From NCBI GenBank assembly GCA_947455145.1, contig CANGME010000006.1, positions 1-64,000 on the forward strand: 64,000 bases of DNA, written 5' to 3'. This DNA is from Comamonadaceae bacterium (GTDB taxonomy: Bacteria > Pseudomonadota > Gammaproteobacteria > Burkholderiales > Burkholderiaceae_C). Shown in pieces: positions 33,127 to 43,459 of this stretch. Below the pieces are notes generated by a model that did not search any database, was not told the origin of the DNA, and saw only the letters and a program-made list of their open reading frames with translations. The position numbers and the translations under genes were made by a program. Position 1 is the first letter of the stretch. Each line of letters begins with the position of its first letter.

Positions 33127-36100
33127 CTATAAAAGCGGCCTCAAATACCGCCCCGTATGACTAGCCGGATTCGCCGCAATGTCTTCCGGCGTACCCACCC
33201 CCACCACCAGTCCACCCCCCGCCCCGCCCTCGGGCCCCATGTCGATCAGCCAGTCGGCGGTTTTGATGACGTCCAGGTTGTGCTCGATCACCACGATGGT
33301 GTTACCCGCGTCGCGCAGCTGGTGCAGCACTTTGAGCAGCAGGTCAATGTCGGCGAAATGCAGGCCGGTGGTGGGTTCGTCCAGGATGTAGAGGGTGCGG
33401 CCGGTGTCGCGTTTGCTCAACTCCAGCGCGAGCTTGACGCGCTGCGCCTCACCGCCTGACAGGGTGGTGGCCGATTGCCCCAGGCGGATGTAGGACAGGC
33501 CGACATCCAGCAGGGTTTGCAGCTTGCGCGCAATGGTGGGTACGGCTTTGAGGAAGTCAAACGCGGCCTCGACGGTGAGGTCCAGAACCTGCGCGATGTT
33601 CTTGCCTTTGTACAGCACCTCCAGCGTCTCGCGGTTGTAGCGCTTGCCATGGCACACGTCGCAGGGCACGTACACGTCGGGCAAAAAGTGCATCTCCACC
33701 TTGACCATGCCGTCGCCCTGGCAGGCCTCGCAGCGGCCCCCGGCCACGTTGAAGCTGAAGCGTCCGGGGCCGTAGCCGCGTTCACGCGCCATCGGCACTT
33801 CGGCCATCAGCTCGCGCATGGCGGTAAAGAGGCCCGTGTAGGTGGCGGGGTTGGAGCGCGGGGTGCGGCCAATCGGCGACTGATCGACGTTGATGACTTT
33901 GTCAAAGTGCGCTATGCCTTCAATGTCTTCACACGGCGCGGGTTCGTCATGCGCACGGTAGAGCTGGCGCGCCACCGCCTTGTACAAGGTGTCGTTGACC
34001 AGCGTGGACTTGCCCGAGCCGGAGACGCCGGTGACGCAGGTGAACAGGCCGATGGGGAAATCCACGCTCACGCCACGCAGGTTGTTGCCGCTGGCGTTGA
34101 TGAGGCTTAAAGCTTGAAACCCCGCTCGGCCTGAGCTTGGCCTGTCCTGAGCTTGTCGAAGGGTCGAAGGGCTCGACGCGGCTTCGACAGGCTCAGCCCG
34201 AACGGATATAGGCTCAGCCCGAACGGATATAGGTTCAGCCCGAACGGATGTGAGCTCATGCCGCAGGGGTAGCCATTTGTGACGTTTCGCAGGCACCGCA
34301 ATCTTGAGCGTGTGCGCCAGGTAGCGGCCTGTGAGCGAATCCGGGTTGGCCTTGACCTCGTCATACGTGCCTTGCGCCACCACACGCCCACCGTGCACAC
34401 CCGCGCCCGGCCCCATGTCTATCACATGGTCGGCGGCGCGCATCATGTCTTCGTCGTGCTCAACCACCAGCACGCTGTTGCCGATGTCGCGCAGGTGTTT
34501 GAGTGTGCCGATCAGGCGGTCGTTGTCACGCTGGTGCAGGCCGATGCTGGGCTCGTCCAGCACGTACATCACGCCCGTCAGGCCCGAGCCGATTTGCGAG
34601 GCCAGGCGAATGCGCTGGGCTTCGCCGCCGCTGAGCGTCTCGGCGCTGCGGTCCAGGCTCAAGTAGTTCAGGCCCACGTCGTTGAGAAACTTCAGGCGCA
34701 GGCGGATTTCGCGCACCACTTTCTCGGCAATATCGGCTTTGGCGCCGTGCATGACGAGGGCGTTGAAGTAGTCGAACGACTCGCGCAGCGTGAGGTGGCT
34801 GACCTGAAAAATCGCGCGGGCCTGCGCGCCTTCACCCACCTTCACATGGCGGGCTTCGCGCCGCAGGCGTGAGCCTGCGCAGTCGGGGCAGGGCTGCACG
34901 CCGCGCAGGCGGGCCAAGTCCTCGCGCACCACGGCGGAGTCGGTCTCGCGGTAGCGCCGCTGCATGTTGGGGATGATGCCTTCGAAGGGGTGTTTTTTGC
35001 TCGTCTTTTTGCTGCCGCCCGTAGCACTCGACTCCATCAAGTAACTAAACCGAATGTCCTCTTCGCCCGAGCCATGCAGCACTGCGTGTTGCACCGCAGC
35101 GGGCAGGGAGTCAAAGGCGTCGTCGATATCAAACTTGTAGTGCTTGGCCAGACTCTCCAACAGCGTGAAGTAATAGGCGTTGCGCCGATCCCAGCCCTTG
35201 ATCGCGCCGCTGGCCAAGCTGAGTGTGGGGAAGGCCACCACGCGCGCTGGGTCAAAAAATTCGCGCGCGCCCAGACCGTCACACGACGGGCAGGCCCCCA
35301 TGGGCGAGTTGAAGGAAAACAGGCGCGGCTCCAGCTCGGTGATGGAGTAGCTGCACACCGGGCAGGAGAACTTGGCGTTGAAGAGGTGCTCTCTGGGTTC
35401 TTCCATCTCCATCGCAATCGCACGCCCATCGGCCAGCCGCAAGGCCGCCTCAAAACTCTCGGCCAGACGCTGTCTGAGGTGACCATCCTCCGTTCGGGCT
35501 GAGCCTGGCCTGTCCTGAGCTTGTCGAAGGGTCGAAGCCTCTGTGAGCCCTTCGACAGGCTCAGGGCGAACGGAAGGTGGCCGCACCTTGATGCGGTCAA
35601 TCACCACGTCAATGTCGTGCTTCTCGGTTTTCTTGAGCTTGGGCAGGTCATCAAAACCGTAGATCACGCCATCGACGCGAAATCGCACATAGCCCTGGGC
35701 CTGCATGTCGGCAAAGACCTCCAGAAACTCGCCTTTTTTCTCACGCGCCAGTGGAGCCAAAATCATCAGCCGCGTGTCCTCGGGCAGGGCCAGTACGGCG
35801 TCCACCATCTGGCTCACGGTTTGGGCTTGCAGCGCCAAGTCGTGCTCCGGGCAAAACGGCGTGCCCGCGCGGGCAAACAGCAGGCGCAGGTAATCGTGAA
35901 TCTCGGTGACCGTACCCACGGTAGAGCGCGGGTTGTGGCTGGTAGCTTTTTGCTCGATGGAAATTGCGGGCGAGAGGCCCTCGATCAAGTCCACATCGGG
36001 CTTGTCCATGAGCTGCAAAAACTGGCGCGCGTAGGTGGACAGACTCTCCACATAGCGGCGCTGGCCTTCGGCATACAGGGTGTCAAACGCCAGGCTGGAT

Positions 36101-36249
36101 TTGCCCGAGCCCGAGAGCCCCGTGATCACCACCAACTGGTTGCGCGGGATGTCCAGGTCGATGGCTTTGAGGTTGTGCGTGCGCGCACCACGGACGCTGA
36201 TGTGCTGGACTGGCTGGACGGGAGAGTTCAAGGTGTGTGGGCTCGGCAA
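33127..36249 (-). CDS. uvrA: Excinuclease ABC subunit A with two repeat-encoded insertions
   Basis: The damage-sensing ATPase of nucleotide excision repair. It has Walker A GLSGSGKS (about 44-51), a first zinc module [28 protein letters not shown], the ABC signature [10 protein letters not shown], a second Walker [10 protein letters not shown], the zinc-finger region [27 protein letters not shown] and a second signature [10 protein letters not shown]. The length of 1040 aa exceeds the usual 940-950. Two segments explain most of this: about 226-254 (VRPEPVEG to LRQAQDRPG) and about 665-710 (three copies of SVRAEPI/V then LRQAQDRP), both from dispersed repeat A. The first follows the UvrB-binding region, the second the linker between ABC halves. 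The start is a TTG without a clear SD. Confidence 0.95.
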   Translation of the reverse strand: MPSPHTLNSPVQPVQHISVRGARTHNLKAIDLDIPRNQLVVITGLSGSGKSSLAFDTLYAEGQRRYVESLSTYARQFLQLMDKPDVDLIEGLSPAISIEQKATSHNPRSTVGTVTEIHDYLRLLFARAGTPFCPEHDLALQAQTVSQMVDAVLALPEDTRLMILAPLAREKKGEFLEVFADMQAQGYVRFRVDGVIYGFDDLPKLKKTEKHDIDVVIDRIKVRPPSVRPEPVEGLTEASTLRQAQDRPGSARTEDGHLRQRLAESFEAALRLADGRAIAMEMEEPREHLFNAKFSCPVCSYSITELEPRLFSFNSPMGACPSCDGLGAREFFDPARVVAFPTLSLASGAIKGWDRRNAYYFTLLESLAKHYKFDIDDAFDSLPAAVQHAVLHGSGEEDIRFSYLMESSATGGSKKTSKKHPFEGIIPNMQRRYRETDSAVVREDLARLRGVQPCPDCAGSRLRREARHVKVGEGAQARAIFQVSHLTLRESFDYFNALVMHGAKADIAEKVVREIRLRLKFLNDVGLNYLSLDRSAETLSGGEAQRIRLASQIGSGLTGVMYVLDEPSIGLHQRDNDRLIGTLKHLRDIGNSVLVVEHDEDMMRAADHVIDMGPGAGVHGGRVVAQGTYDEVKANPDSLTGRYLAHTLKIAVPAKRHKWLPLRHELTSVRAEPISVRAEPISVRAEPVEAASSPSTLRQAQDRPSSGRAGFQALSLINASGNNLRGVSVDFPIGLFTCVTGVSGSGKSTLVNDTLYKAVARQLYRAHDEPAPCEDIEGIAHFDKVINVDQSPIGRTPRSNPATYTGLFTAMRELMAEVPMARERGYGPGRFSFNVAGGRCEACQGDGMVKVEMHFLPDVYVPCDVCHGKRYNRETLEVLYKGKNIAQVLDLTVEAAFDFLKAVPTIARKLQTLLDVGLSYIRLGQSATTLSGGEAQRVKLALELSKRDTGRTLYILDEPTTGLHFADIDLLLKVLHQLRDAGNTIVVIEHNLDVIKTADWLIDMGPEGGAGGGLVVGVGTPEDIAANPASHTGRYLRPLL
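34123..34255. repeat. Dispersed repeat, family A, with a 21-bp tandem, inside uvrA
   Basis: A compound element: GAGCTTGTCGAAGGGTCGAA, an inverse CTTCGACAGGCTCAGCCCGA, and then three tandem copies of a 21-bp unit (starting GGCTCAGCCCGAACG at 34190, 34211 and 34232). The tandem unit is a multiple of three, so it adds seven residues per copy in uvrA. Confidence 0.85.
35489..35575. repeat. Dispersed repeat, family A, inverted pair inside uvrA
   Basis: CCGTTCGGGCTGAGCCTGG and TCCTGAGCTTGTCGAAGG lie opposite CCCTTCGACAGGCTCAGGGC and GAACGG, so the ends are inverse of each other. The insertion length keeps uvrA in frame. Confidence 0.85.
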
Positions 36250-36270
36250 AACCGACCATCTTAGTCAAAG

Positions 36271-39108
36271 ATGACACGGTCAGCAAAAAATCTCGGAGTT
36301 GCGACACCGGCCTTTAGAATAAAGGCTTGGAGATCATGCGCTTTAAAAATAACAATAATCGCGTTCAATGGCACCTTTTTCATACGTGGTGTGAATATTT
36401 TGAAACGTATCTGGAGCCTTGATTCAGTCTCGCGGCAAAGCCTGTTGTTACGGCTTGTATTGGCCGAAATTATCCTGTTCTTATTGGTGGGGGGTCTGGC
36501 CGTTTCTGCGCTCTTGGAGAGCCGCCGCCAGCATGAGTCCAGCGCCTTGACCAACAGCCAGAACTTGGCGCAGTTTGTACAGAACGACATCAGCGCATCA
36601 GTTCGCAGCATTGACATCGCATTGATGGATGTTGCCAGTGAGTTACAGCGCCAAATGCAAACCGGCCGTGTTTCGACCCCGGCGGTGAATACCTTTATTG
36701 CCGCGCAAGTCAAAAGACAGCCAGCCATTGATGGCATCCGGTTGGCAAATGCAGAAGGTTGGCTGACCCATGGAACCGGCGTGCAGGACGGCACCCGGGT
36801 GAGCGTGGCGGATCGGCCTCATTTTCAGCGACTGAAAAATGAACCTGCGGTGGGCTTGCTTATGACCAAGCCGCAGTTGACCCGAATTAGCGGGCAATGG
36901 GCCATATTTCTGGCCCGTGCTGTGCGTCAGCCCGATGGCGCTTTTGCCGGCGTGGTCTTGGCGACCGTGCCGGTCAACCATTTCACAGCCCAGCTTTCGG
37001 CACTACAAATCGGCGCACGTGGATCTTTCGCGATTTTTGACGATGATTTTGCGCTCGTGGCACGCGTTCCTAAGCGCTCGGGGGATGACGACCTGTTCGG
37101 GCAGGAAATCCGGGCGCCTCAAATCGTCAGCCTTATGCAGCAAGGTCAAAGCGCAGGTACTTATAGAAACAAGTCTAGCTTCGACCAAGTGGAACGTGTT
37201 GGTGCATTTAGCAAAATCCCGGGCACGATCCTGAATGTGTCCATTGGGTTGGCGGCGAATGATTACCTTGCGCCATGGCATGGCGAGGTGATTAAAACCA
37301 GCTTGCTCTTTGCCGTATTTTTTGCCGTGACGCTATTGATGTCGGTTGTTATTTACCGCGCTTTGAATCGGCAAATGTTGGCCACAGAGGCCTTGCAAGC
37401 GGCCAACCAAACCTTGGCCAAAGAAAAACAGTTGAACCAGGCCATCATTGCAGGCTCACCAACGGCGATTTTCACCCGCGATCCCCTAGGGCGGGTCACT
37501 TCCTGGAACCCGGCTGCTGAGCATTTTTATGGCTGGTCCAGCTCAGAGGCGATGGGCAAGCCCTTGCAAAATCTGCCACCCGGTAAACAAGCCGAGTCCG
37601 ACGAACTGCGTCGACGTGTGATGGGCGGTGAATACATTCTTGATTTGGAATTGCAACGCAAGCACCGCGATGGACGACTGGTTCAGATCAGCACCACTTT
37701 GACGCCGCTTGAAAACGATGAAGGCCAGATCACCGGTTACTTGGCCATGGCCAACGACATCACCAAACGCAAGGCTGCTGAAAAGCAGGTTGAGTTTTTG
37801 GCCTACCACGATGCCTTGACAGGACTACCCAATCGGGTGCTGTTGCAAGACAGGTTTTCACAGGCCATAGCCCAGGCAGATCTAACTCAGACCCGAGTAA
37901 CTTTATTGTTTTTGGATCTGGATAACTTCAAAACCATCAACGACTCGCTTGGACATGGGGTGGGCGATGCATTTTTGAAAGAAATTGCCAAGCGCTTGAG
38001 TGCCTGCCTGCGGGAAAGCGACACTATTTGCCGCCAAGGAAGTGATGAGTTTTTGATGCTGCTTGGCAACCAAGCAAGTGCAGATGCCAGCACGCCCCTG
38101 CTGAGCCAGCTTTTAGTGGACGTCTCTGCGCCATTTATGCTGGACGGCAATGAGCTGGTCAGCAGTGCTTCTATTGGAGCTGCTTTATATCCGGATGATG
38201 GGCAAGACTTTGAAACCCTGCTCCAAAAAGCCGATACCGCCATGTACCAGGCCAAAGAAGCGGGGCGCAACGGCTATCGTTTCTTTGACGAGCAAATGAA
38301 TATGCAGGCGGTTGATCACCTCTTTCTCAAAAATGGCTTGCGCAAGGCCATTGAGCGCGGCGAGTTTGTCTTGCATTACCAGCCTCAGATCGCGCTGGCC
38401 ACGGGGCATGTGACTGGGGTGGAGGCCTTGATCCGATGGAATCACCCCGAGCGCGGCCTGCTCATGCCGGGCCAATTTATTGCCCTGGCTGAAAATACAG
38501 GTTTGATCGTGCCCCTGGGCGAATGGGTGATTCACGAGGCTTTGCGCCAAGGCGTAGCTTGGCGTCAGGCGGGTCTGTGCCCCCTGACGATTGCCGTGAA
38601 CCTGTCGCCGGTGCAGTTCAAACGCGGCGATGTGGTGCAGATCGTCACCCAAGCGCTGCACAAATCGGGGTTTGATCCGCATTATCTTGAGTTGGAGATG
38701 ACCGAGTCCGTCTTGCTGCACAACACCGAAAAAGTGTTGGCCGATGTGAGTCAACTCAAGCTGATGGGGGTGAAGCTGTCCATCGACGACTTCGGCACCG
38801 GTTACTCCAGCCTGTCTTACCTCAAGCGTTTTGAAGTGGACAAGCTCAAGATCGACCAGTCTTTTGTGCGCGATTTGGCCAGTGACCCGGATGACGCCAC
38901 CATTGTTCGCGCCATCATCCAGATGGCCCACAGCCTGGGCCTTAAAACCGTGGCCGAAGGGGTGGAAAACGCGGTCATTCAGGATTTGCTGCGAAGTTTT
39001 AATTGCGACGGCATCCAAGGCCACCATGTGGCTCGCGCTATGGACGCGCAGGCTTTTTTCAGCTACCTCAAGGCATTTGCGCCAGCACCTGCGCCACTGC
39101 CGCTGTGA
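36271..39108 (+). CDS. Membrane-bound GGDEF-EAL protein with PAS domain
   Basis: A cyclic-di-GMP signalling protein, about 945 aa in the longest frame. Order: N-terminal membrane helix (about 57-80), a periplasmic dCache-like sensory region (about 90-330), a second helix (about 345-365), a PAS domain ([10 protein letters not shown] at its end, about 500), GGDEF domain with RQGSDEF in place of GGDEF, and EAL domain with [20 protein letters not shown] and KTVAEGVE intact. The active signature suggests phosphodiesterase activity; synthesis is doubtful. The start is uncertain (ATG 36271, GTG 36391 or TTG 36400), since uvrA begins 22 nt away in the other direction. Confidence 0.9.
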   Translation: MTRSAKNLGVATPAFRIKAWRSCALKITIIAFNGTFFIRGVNILKRIWSLDSVSRQSLLLRLVLAEIILFLLVGGLAVSALLESRRQHESSALTNSQNLAQFVQNDISASVRSIDIALMDVASELQRQMQTGRVSTPAVNTFIAAQVKRQPAIDGIRLANAEGWLTHGTGVQDGTRVSVADRPHFQRLKNEPAVGLLMTKPQLTRISGQWAIFLARAVRQPDGAFAGVVLATVPVNHFTAQLSALQIGARGSFAIFDDDFALVARVPKRSGDDDLFGQEIRAPQIVSLMQQGQSAGTYRNKSSFDQVERVGAFSKIPGTILNVSIGLAANDYLAPWHGEVIKTSLLFAVFFAVTLLMSVVIYRALNRQMLATEALQAANQTLAKEKQLNQAIIAGSPTAIFTRDPLGRVTSWNPAAEHFYGWSSSEAMGKPLQNLPPGKQAESDELRRRVMGGEYILDLELQRKHRDGRLVQISTTLTPLENDEGQITGYLAMANDITKRKAAEKQVEFLAYHDALTGLPNRVLLQDRFSQAIAQADLTQTRVTLLFLDLDNFKTINDSLGHGVGDAFLKEIAKRLSACLRESDTICRQGSDEFLMLLGNQASADASTPLLSQLLVDVSAPFMLDGNELVSSASIGAALYPDDGQDFETLLQKADTAMYQAKEAGRNGYRFFDEQMNMQAVDHLFLKNGLRKAIERGEFVLHYQPQIALATGHVTGVEALIRWNHPERGLLMPGQFIALAENTGLIVPLGEWVIHEALRQGVAWRQAGLCPLTIAVNLSPVQFKRGDVVQIVTQALHKSGFDPHYLELEMTESVLLHNTEKVLADVSQLKLMGVKLSIDDFGTGYSSLSYLKRFEVDKLKIDQSFVRDLASDPDDATIVRAIIQMAHSLGLKTVAEGVENAVIQDLLRSFNCDGIQGHHVARAMDAQAFFSYLKAFAPAPAPLPL

Positions 39109-40561
39109 GCTTCTTGGCATAGGGCACGTGCAAGAATTCGTTCGGTCCGTGCGCATTGCTTTGCGGCCCGAGCACGCCGCACACCATCATTTGCGCTTTT
39201 GGGAAGCCTTTGGACAACAGGCCCATGAGTGGGATGGTGCCGCCTTGCCCGATGTAGCCGCAGTCCGCACCAAAATGTGCGCGTGAGGCGGTGTTGAGCG
39301 CACGCTCCAACCAGGGCGCGGTCTCAGGCGCGTTCCAGCCTGTGGCGCTGCCGCCGCCCTCAAACGTCACCCGGGCCTGATACGGCGCGTTGTCTTCCAG
39401 CAAAGTTTTGAGCTGCTGCACAGCCAGCCCGGCGTCCACCAGTGGCGGCAGGCGCAGCGAGAGTTTGAATGCGGTGTAAGGGCGCAGCACATTACCGGCG
39501 TTTTGAAAGTCGGGCAGGCCTGATGCACCGGTCACGCTCAGGGTCGGCACCCAGGTGCGCTTGAGCAGGGCTTGCAGCGGGTCGGTGGTGGTGGGCAGAG
39601 TCAGGCGCTGCGAGCCCTCGCAGTCGTAGTGCGCCCAGGGGAAGCGCTTGTACAACTCGTCACCCAAAATCGCCGCCGTGGCGCGCGCCTGGGCCAAACG
39701 CTCGGGCGGCACTTCGCAGTGAAAGCTGTGCGGCAGCAGGTGCCCGGTTTGGCTGTCCTCCAGCCGATCCAGCAGGTGGCGCAGGATGCGAAAGCTGGAC
39801 GGCACCAAGCCGCTGGCGTCGCCCGAGTGCACGCCCTCAGTCAGCACCTCCACCTTGAGCACGCCGCCCGCCATGCCGCGCAGGCTGGTGGTGAGCCAAA
39901 GCTGGTCGTAATTGCCCGCGCCCGAGTCCAGGCAAATCACCAGGCCGACATCGCCCAAGCGGTTGTTGCCCGGTGCGCGCAGGGCATCCACATAGGGCAG
40001 CAGGTCGTACGAGCCGCTTTCTTCGCAGCTCTCGATCAGGCCCACGATGCGCGGGTGCGCCGCGCCTTGGCGCTTGAGCGCGGCAATGGCGGTGATGCTG
40101 GCGTACACCGCGTAGCCATCGTCCGCGCCACCCCGGCCATAGAGCTTGCCGTTTTCATACTTGGGTGTCCAGGGGCCGAGGTCGGCGCGCCAGCCGGTGA
40201 ACTCGGGCTGCTTGTCGAGGTGGCCGTACATGAGCACGGTTTGAGTTGAGGGCTTTTTGGGCGGCTCCTCGAAACCGCTGGACGCGGGCACTTCAAAAAA
40301 CAACACCGGCGTGCGCCCTTCTAGCCGGATCACCTCGATCGTCAGGCCTTCAATTTTTTGCGCCCTCACCCAGTCAGCGGCGTTGCGCACCACGGCGTCA
40401 ATGTGGCCATGCTCGGCCCACTGCGGGTCAAACATGGGTGACTTGGCGGGGATGCGGATGTAGTCAGTGAGTTGTTGGACAAGGTCGGCGTCCCAGGCGT
40501 GGTCGATCTCGCTTTGGAGTTGAGCGGCGTTTAAAACAGCGGGGGGAATGCGAGCGTTCAT
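39068..40561 (-). CDS. M20 family metallopeptidase
   Basis: A 497-aa zinc aminopeptidase/carboxypeptidase of the M20 family. Metal and catalytic signatures are visible: MYGHLDKQPE (His and Asp), GRGGADDGYA (bridging Asp) and ESCEESGS (Glu pair), with the dimerisation domain in between (VLTEGVHSGDASGLVPSSFRI). The substrates are probably dipeptides or acylated amino acids. Its 3' end overlaps the convergent GGDEF-EAL gene by 41 nt. Confidence 0.92.
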   Translation of the reverse strand: MNARIPPAVLNAAQLQSEIDHAWDADLVQQLTDYIRIPAKSPMFDPQWAEHGHIDAVVRNAADWVRAQKIEGLTIEVIRLEGRTPVLFFEVPASSGFEEPPKKPSTQTVLMYGHLDKQPEFTGWRADLGPWTPKYENGKLYGRGGADDGYAVYASITAIAALKRQGAAHPRIVGLIESCEESGSYDLLPYVDALRAPGNNRLGDVGLVICLDSGAGNYDQLWLTTSLRGMAGGVLKVEVLTEGVHSGDASGLVPSSFRILRHLLDRLEDSQTGHLLPHSFHCEVPPERLAQARATAAILGDELYKRFPWAHYDCEGSQRLTLPTTTDPLQALLKRTWVPTLSVTGASGLPDFQNAGNVLRPYTAFKLSLRLPPLVDAGLAVQQLKTLLEDNAPYQARVTFEGGGSATGWNAPETAPWLERALNTASRAHFGADCGYIGQGGTIPLMGLLSKGFPKAQMMVCGVLGPQSNAHGPNEFLHVPYAKKLTAAVAQVLAQMP

Positions 40562-40584
40562 GGCGATCCAATCGGGTGATGTCC

Positions 40585-40610
40585 GTCATTCCCGCGAAGG
40601 CGGGAATCCA
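40585..40610. repeat. REP-like palindrome, family C, copy 2
   Basis: GTCATTCCCGCGAAGGCGGG and AATCCA form the palindrome seen inverted at 20147-20172. It lies in the 80-nt gap before the TRAP receptor, near its upstream alternative start. Confidence 0.85.
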
Positions 40611-40641
40611 GAGGTGTCAAAGTCCCTTTATATTAGCGCCC

Positions 40642-41652
40642 ATGACCCGTCAATCCAACACCAATTTCTCCCGCCGCACCCTGCTGAGCGCCGCCCTGGC
40701 TTTGGGTGCCAGCACCCAGCCCGCCCTGGCCCAAAGCAAACAGTTGCTGCGCATCTCCAGCCCGGCCGTTCCCGATGACTGGCACGCCAAGATGTGGACG
40801 GTGCTTAAAGACCAGCTCGATAAAAGTGCGCCGGGCCAGTTCGACCTGCAGATCAACCTCAATGCCAGCCTATTCAAGCAGGGCGCAGAGCCGGTGGCCA
40901 TGGCGCGCGGCAACTTGGAGATGGCCAGCATCTCGGCCTTTGACATTGCCAAAATCGTGCCCGAGTTTTCCATCTTCACCGCGGGCTACGTGGTGCGTGA
41001 CCCGGCGCATTTGATGAAGCTGTTCAACGGCCCGATCGGCGGCGACTTGTTCAAACTGGTGAGCGAAAAGATGGATCTCACCATCCTCTCGCCGCTCTAC
41101 CTGGGCACGCGCCAGCTCAATCTGCGCGAGGCACGCAAGGTGCTGACCCCGACCGACCTCAAAGGCGTGAAGCTGCGCATGCCCGGCAGCAAAGAGTGGT
41201 TGTTCTTGGGCGAGGCACTGGGTGCCACCGCTACGCCGCTGGCCTTTGGCGAGGTGTACCTCGGCCTGAAGACGGGCACCATCGACGCACAAGACAACCC
41301 GCTGCCCACCGTGCGCAGCGCTAAGTTTTACGAGGTCACCAAACAGATCACGCTCACCAGCCACCTGGTGGACAGCCTTTTCATCTGCGTGCCCAACAAA
41401 TTCTGGAACGCTTTGAACGCGGATCAAAAAACCAAACTGCAAGGCGCTGCGCAAGCCGCCGCCCAGTACAACAACACCCAGCGCATCAAGGATGAGGCCG
41501 AGTTGGTGACCTTCCTCAAAACGCAAGGCTTGAGCGTCACCACACCGGATGTGGACGCCTTCCGCAAGAGCGTACAGGCCACCTACTTGCAGTCGGACTA
41601 CGCCAAGGTCTGGCCGAGTGGGTTGCTGGAGCGGATCAACGCCACGCGTTGA
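40642..41652 (+). CDS. TRAP transporter substrate-binding protein (DctP family)
   Basis: A 336-aa periplasmic receptor for a carboxylate or similar anion. A Tat-like signal (SRRTLLSAALALGAS, cleavage near ALA-Q) precedes the DctP fold (RGNLEMASISAFDIAKIVPEF, TPTDLKGVKLRMPGSKEW, GEVYLGLKTGTIDAQDNPLPT). ATG 40642 was chosen; the open frame extends to 40576 but those first 20 codons are repeat-derived. It is first in an overlapping dctP-dctQ-dctM operon. The ligand is unknown. Confidence 0.9.
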   Translation: MTRQSNTNFSRRTLLSAALALGASTQPALAQSKQLLRISSPAVPDDWHAKMWTVLKDQLDKSAPGQFDLQINLNASLFKQGAEPVAMARGNLEMASISAFDIAKIVPEFSIFTAGYVVRDPAHLMKLFNGPIGGDLFKLVSEKMDLTILSPLYLGTRQLNLREARKVLTPTDLKGVKLRMPGSKEWLFLGEALGATATPLAFGEVYLGLKTGTIDAQDNPLPTVRSAKFYEVTKQITLTSHLVDSLFICVPNKFWNALNADQKTKLQGAAQAAAQYNNTQRIKDEAELVTFLKTQGLSVTTPDVDAFRKSVQATYLQSDYAKVWPSGLLERINATR

Positions 41653-42137
41653 TCGAGGGCTGCTCTTTGCTTCAACTCCTACGTCGCGCGGCCGATGCCT
41701 TTGGCGTCTTGCTGTTCGCTCTGCTCTTCATGGTGTTCGTGATCCAAATCACGGCCCGCTTTATCTTTAACCAGCCGCTGGCCTGGACCGATGAGGCCGC
41801 CACCATCCTCTACCTGTGGGCGGTGCTGTGGGGCGCGGCGGTGGTGTGCAAAGACCGCGAGCATGTGGCCTTTGATCTGCTCTACCAAAAGGCGTTTGCC
41901 CCCATGCGTCGCCGCATGGCCCTGGCCGCTGCGGTGTTGGTCGGGGGGCTGGCCGCATGGGCACTGCCGGGCAGCCTGGACTACATCTGGTTCATGCGCC
42001 GCGAATCTACCGCCGTCATGAGCCTACCGTTTCACTGGGTCTTTTTTCCCTTTGGGTTGCTGTTAATCGCGCTGGTTGTGCGCTACGTCTGGCGGGTGGT
42101 TCGGCTACTAAGTCGTGATTGGGAGCAAGAGTTGTGA
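41649..42137 (+). CDS. TRAP transporter small permease (DctQ family)
   Basis: A 162-aa four-helix membrane protein with the family motif QITARFIFNQPLAWTDEAATILYLWAVLWGAA. The start is TTG 41649, overlapping the receptor stop by 4 nt (TTGA); no AUG lies closer. It forms the transport complex with DctM. Confidence 0.88.
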   Translation: MIEGCSLLQLLRRAADAFGVLLFALLFMVFVIQITARFIFNQPLAWTDEAATILYLWAVLWGAAVVCKDREHVAFDLLYQKAFAPMRRRMALAAAVLVGGLAAWALPGSLDYIWFMRRESTAVMSLPFHWVFFPFGLLLIALVVRYVWRVVRLLSRDWEQEL

Positions 42138-43435
42138 GCACCGCAATGCTCACCCTGCTCGTCGTTATGGTTGTCGCCATGCTTTTGCGCGCGCCCATCG
42201 CCTTTGCCATGCTGGCCGGCGGCATTGCTTACCTGGCCGTCAAGGGTCAAGACATGGGCCTGGCCGCAGAACAGGTGCTCAACGGCTTGTACAACAGCTA
42301 TGTGCTGCTGGCCGTGCCGCTGTTTGTGTTTGCCGCCAACCTGATGAACGCAGGCACCATCAGCGAGCGCTTGTTCGAGTTCTCGCGCTTGCTCGTGGGG
42401 CGGATGCGCGGCGGGCTGGCGCAGGTGGACATTTTGGTGAGCGTGATTTTCTCGGGCATGAGCGGCAGCGCCATTGCGGATGCTGCCGGGCCGGGTCTGG
42501 TCACCATCAAACAAATGTTGAAAAAGCCAGAGTACACACCAGGCTTTGCAGGTGCGGTGGTGGTGGCCAGTGCCACCATCGGGCCCATCATTCCGCCCAG
42601 CATCCCGATGGTGATTTACGCGCTGGTCTCGGGCACCTCGGTCGGCGCGCTGTTTCTGGGCGGCGTGGTGCCGGGCTTGATGATGGCATTGATGCTCATG
42701 GGGGGCGTGCACCTCATCGCGACCAAGCGCAATATGCCCAAGGACGACCCGATCCCGCTGCGCGCAGTGCCCGGCATTGTGCTGCGCGGCCTCTTGCCGC
42801 TGACACTGCCCGTAGTGCTGCTCACCGGCATTTACACCGGTGCTTTCACGCCCACCGAGGCGGCGGCTGTAGCGGCTCTGCACGCGCTGATCCTGGCGGG
42901 CGTGGTGTACAGGGCGTTCAGCCTCAAGGCGCTGTTTGCGGTGACGCTGGAGTCTCTGCGCTCCAGCGCCGTCATCACCCTCATCATTGCGTCGGCTTAC
43001 CTGCTGAACTACGCCTTCGCCGCAGAGGGCGTCCCCGCCCTGTTGGCCCAGTGGGTGAGCAGTCTCAACTTGAGCCCGCTCGGATTTTTGCTGCTGGTCA
43101 ACGCGCTGTTTCTGGTGCTGGGCTGTTTTTTGGATGTCTCGGTGATGCTGCTGGTGTTTGTGCCCATGCTGATCCCGGCGGCGCGCTTGCTCGGCATTGA
43201 CCTGGTGCACTTCGGCGTGGTGGTGGTCGTCAACATGATGATTGGCCTGGTGACGCCGCCCTTTGGCATGCTGCTCTTCGTCACCAACGCGCTCACCGGC
43301 ATCCCGCTCAAGGACATGGTGCGTGAAGGCCTGCCTTTCACCGCGTTGCTGATCGTGTGCCTGCTGTTGCTGACGCTGTTTCCACAGATCGTGCTGTGGC
43401 TGCCGCAAACCATGGGGTATGTGACGGGAAGGTGA
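42134..43435 (+). CDS. TRAP transporter large permease (DctM family)
   Basis: A 433-aa membrane protein with 12 or so helices that forms the transport channel. Conserved parts include APIAFAMLAGGIAYL, NAGTISERLFEF, VDILVSVIFSGMSGSAIADAAG and VASATIGPIIPPSIPMVIYAL. GTG 42134 with GGGAG 9 nt upstream overlaps the DctQ stop (GTGA). It ends the operon. Confidence 0.92.
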   Translation: MSTAMLTLLVVMVVAMLLRAPIAFAMLAGGIAYLAVKGQDMGLAAEQVLNGLYNSYVLLAVPLFVFAANLMNAGTISERLFEFSRLLVGRMRGGLAQVDILVSVIFSGMSGSAIADAAGPGLVTIKQMLKKPEYTPGFAGAVVVASATIGPIIPPSIPMVIYALVSGTSVGALFLGGVVPGLMMALMLMGGVHLIATKRNMPKDDPIPLRAVPGIVLRGLLPLTLPVVLLTGIYTGAFTPTEAAAVAALHALILAGVVYRAFSLKALFAVTLESLRSSAVITLIIASAYLLNYAFAAEGVPALLAQWVSSLNLSPLGFLLLVNALFLVLGCFLDVSVMLLVFVPMLIPAARLLGIDLVHFGVVVVVNMMIGLVTPPFGMLLFVTNALTGIPLKDMVREGLPFTALLIVCLLLLTLFPQIVLWLPQTMGYVTGR

Positions 43436-43459
43436 GCGTTGTTGCCGCGTGAATAGCGA

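Noticed and set aside
36083-36307. Alternative reading frame with ATG before uvrA
   Set aside because: It lies in a different frame from the UvrA signature and has no similarity.
40576-40641. Longer start for the TRAP receptor (SVIPAKAGIQRC)
   Set aside because: These codons come from the REP palindrome, and the signal peptide begins at ATG 40642.
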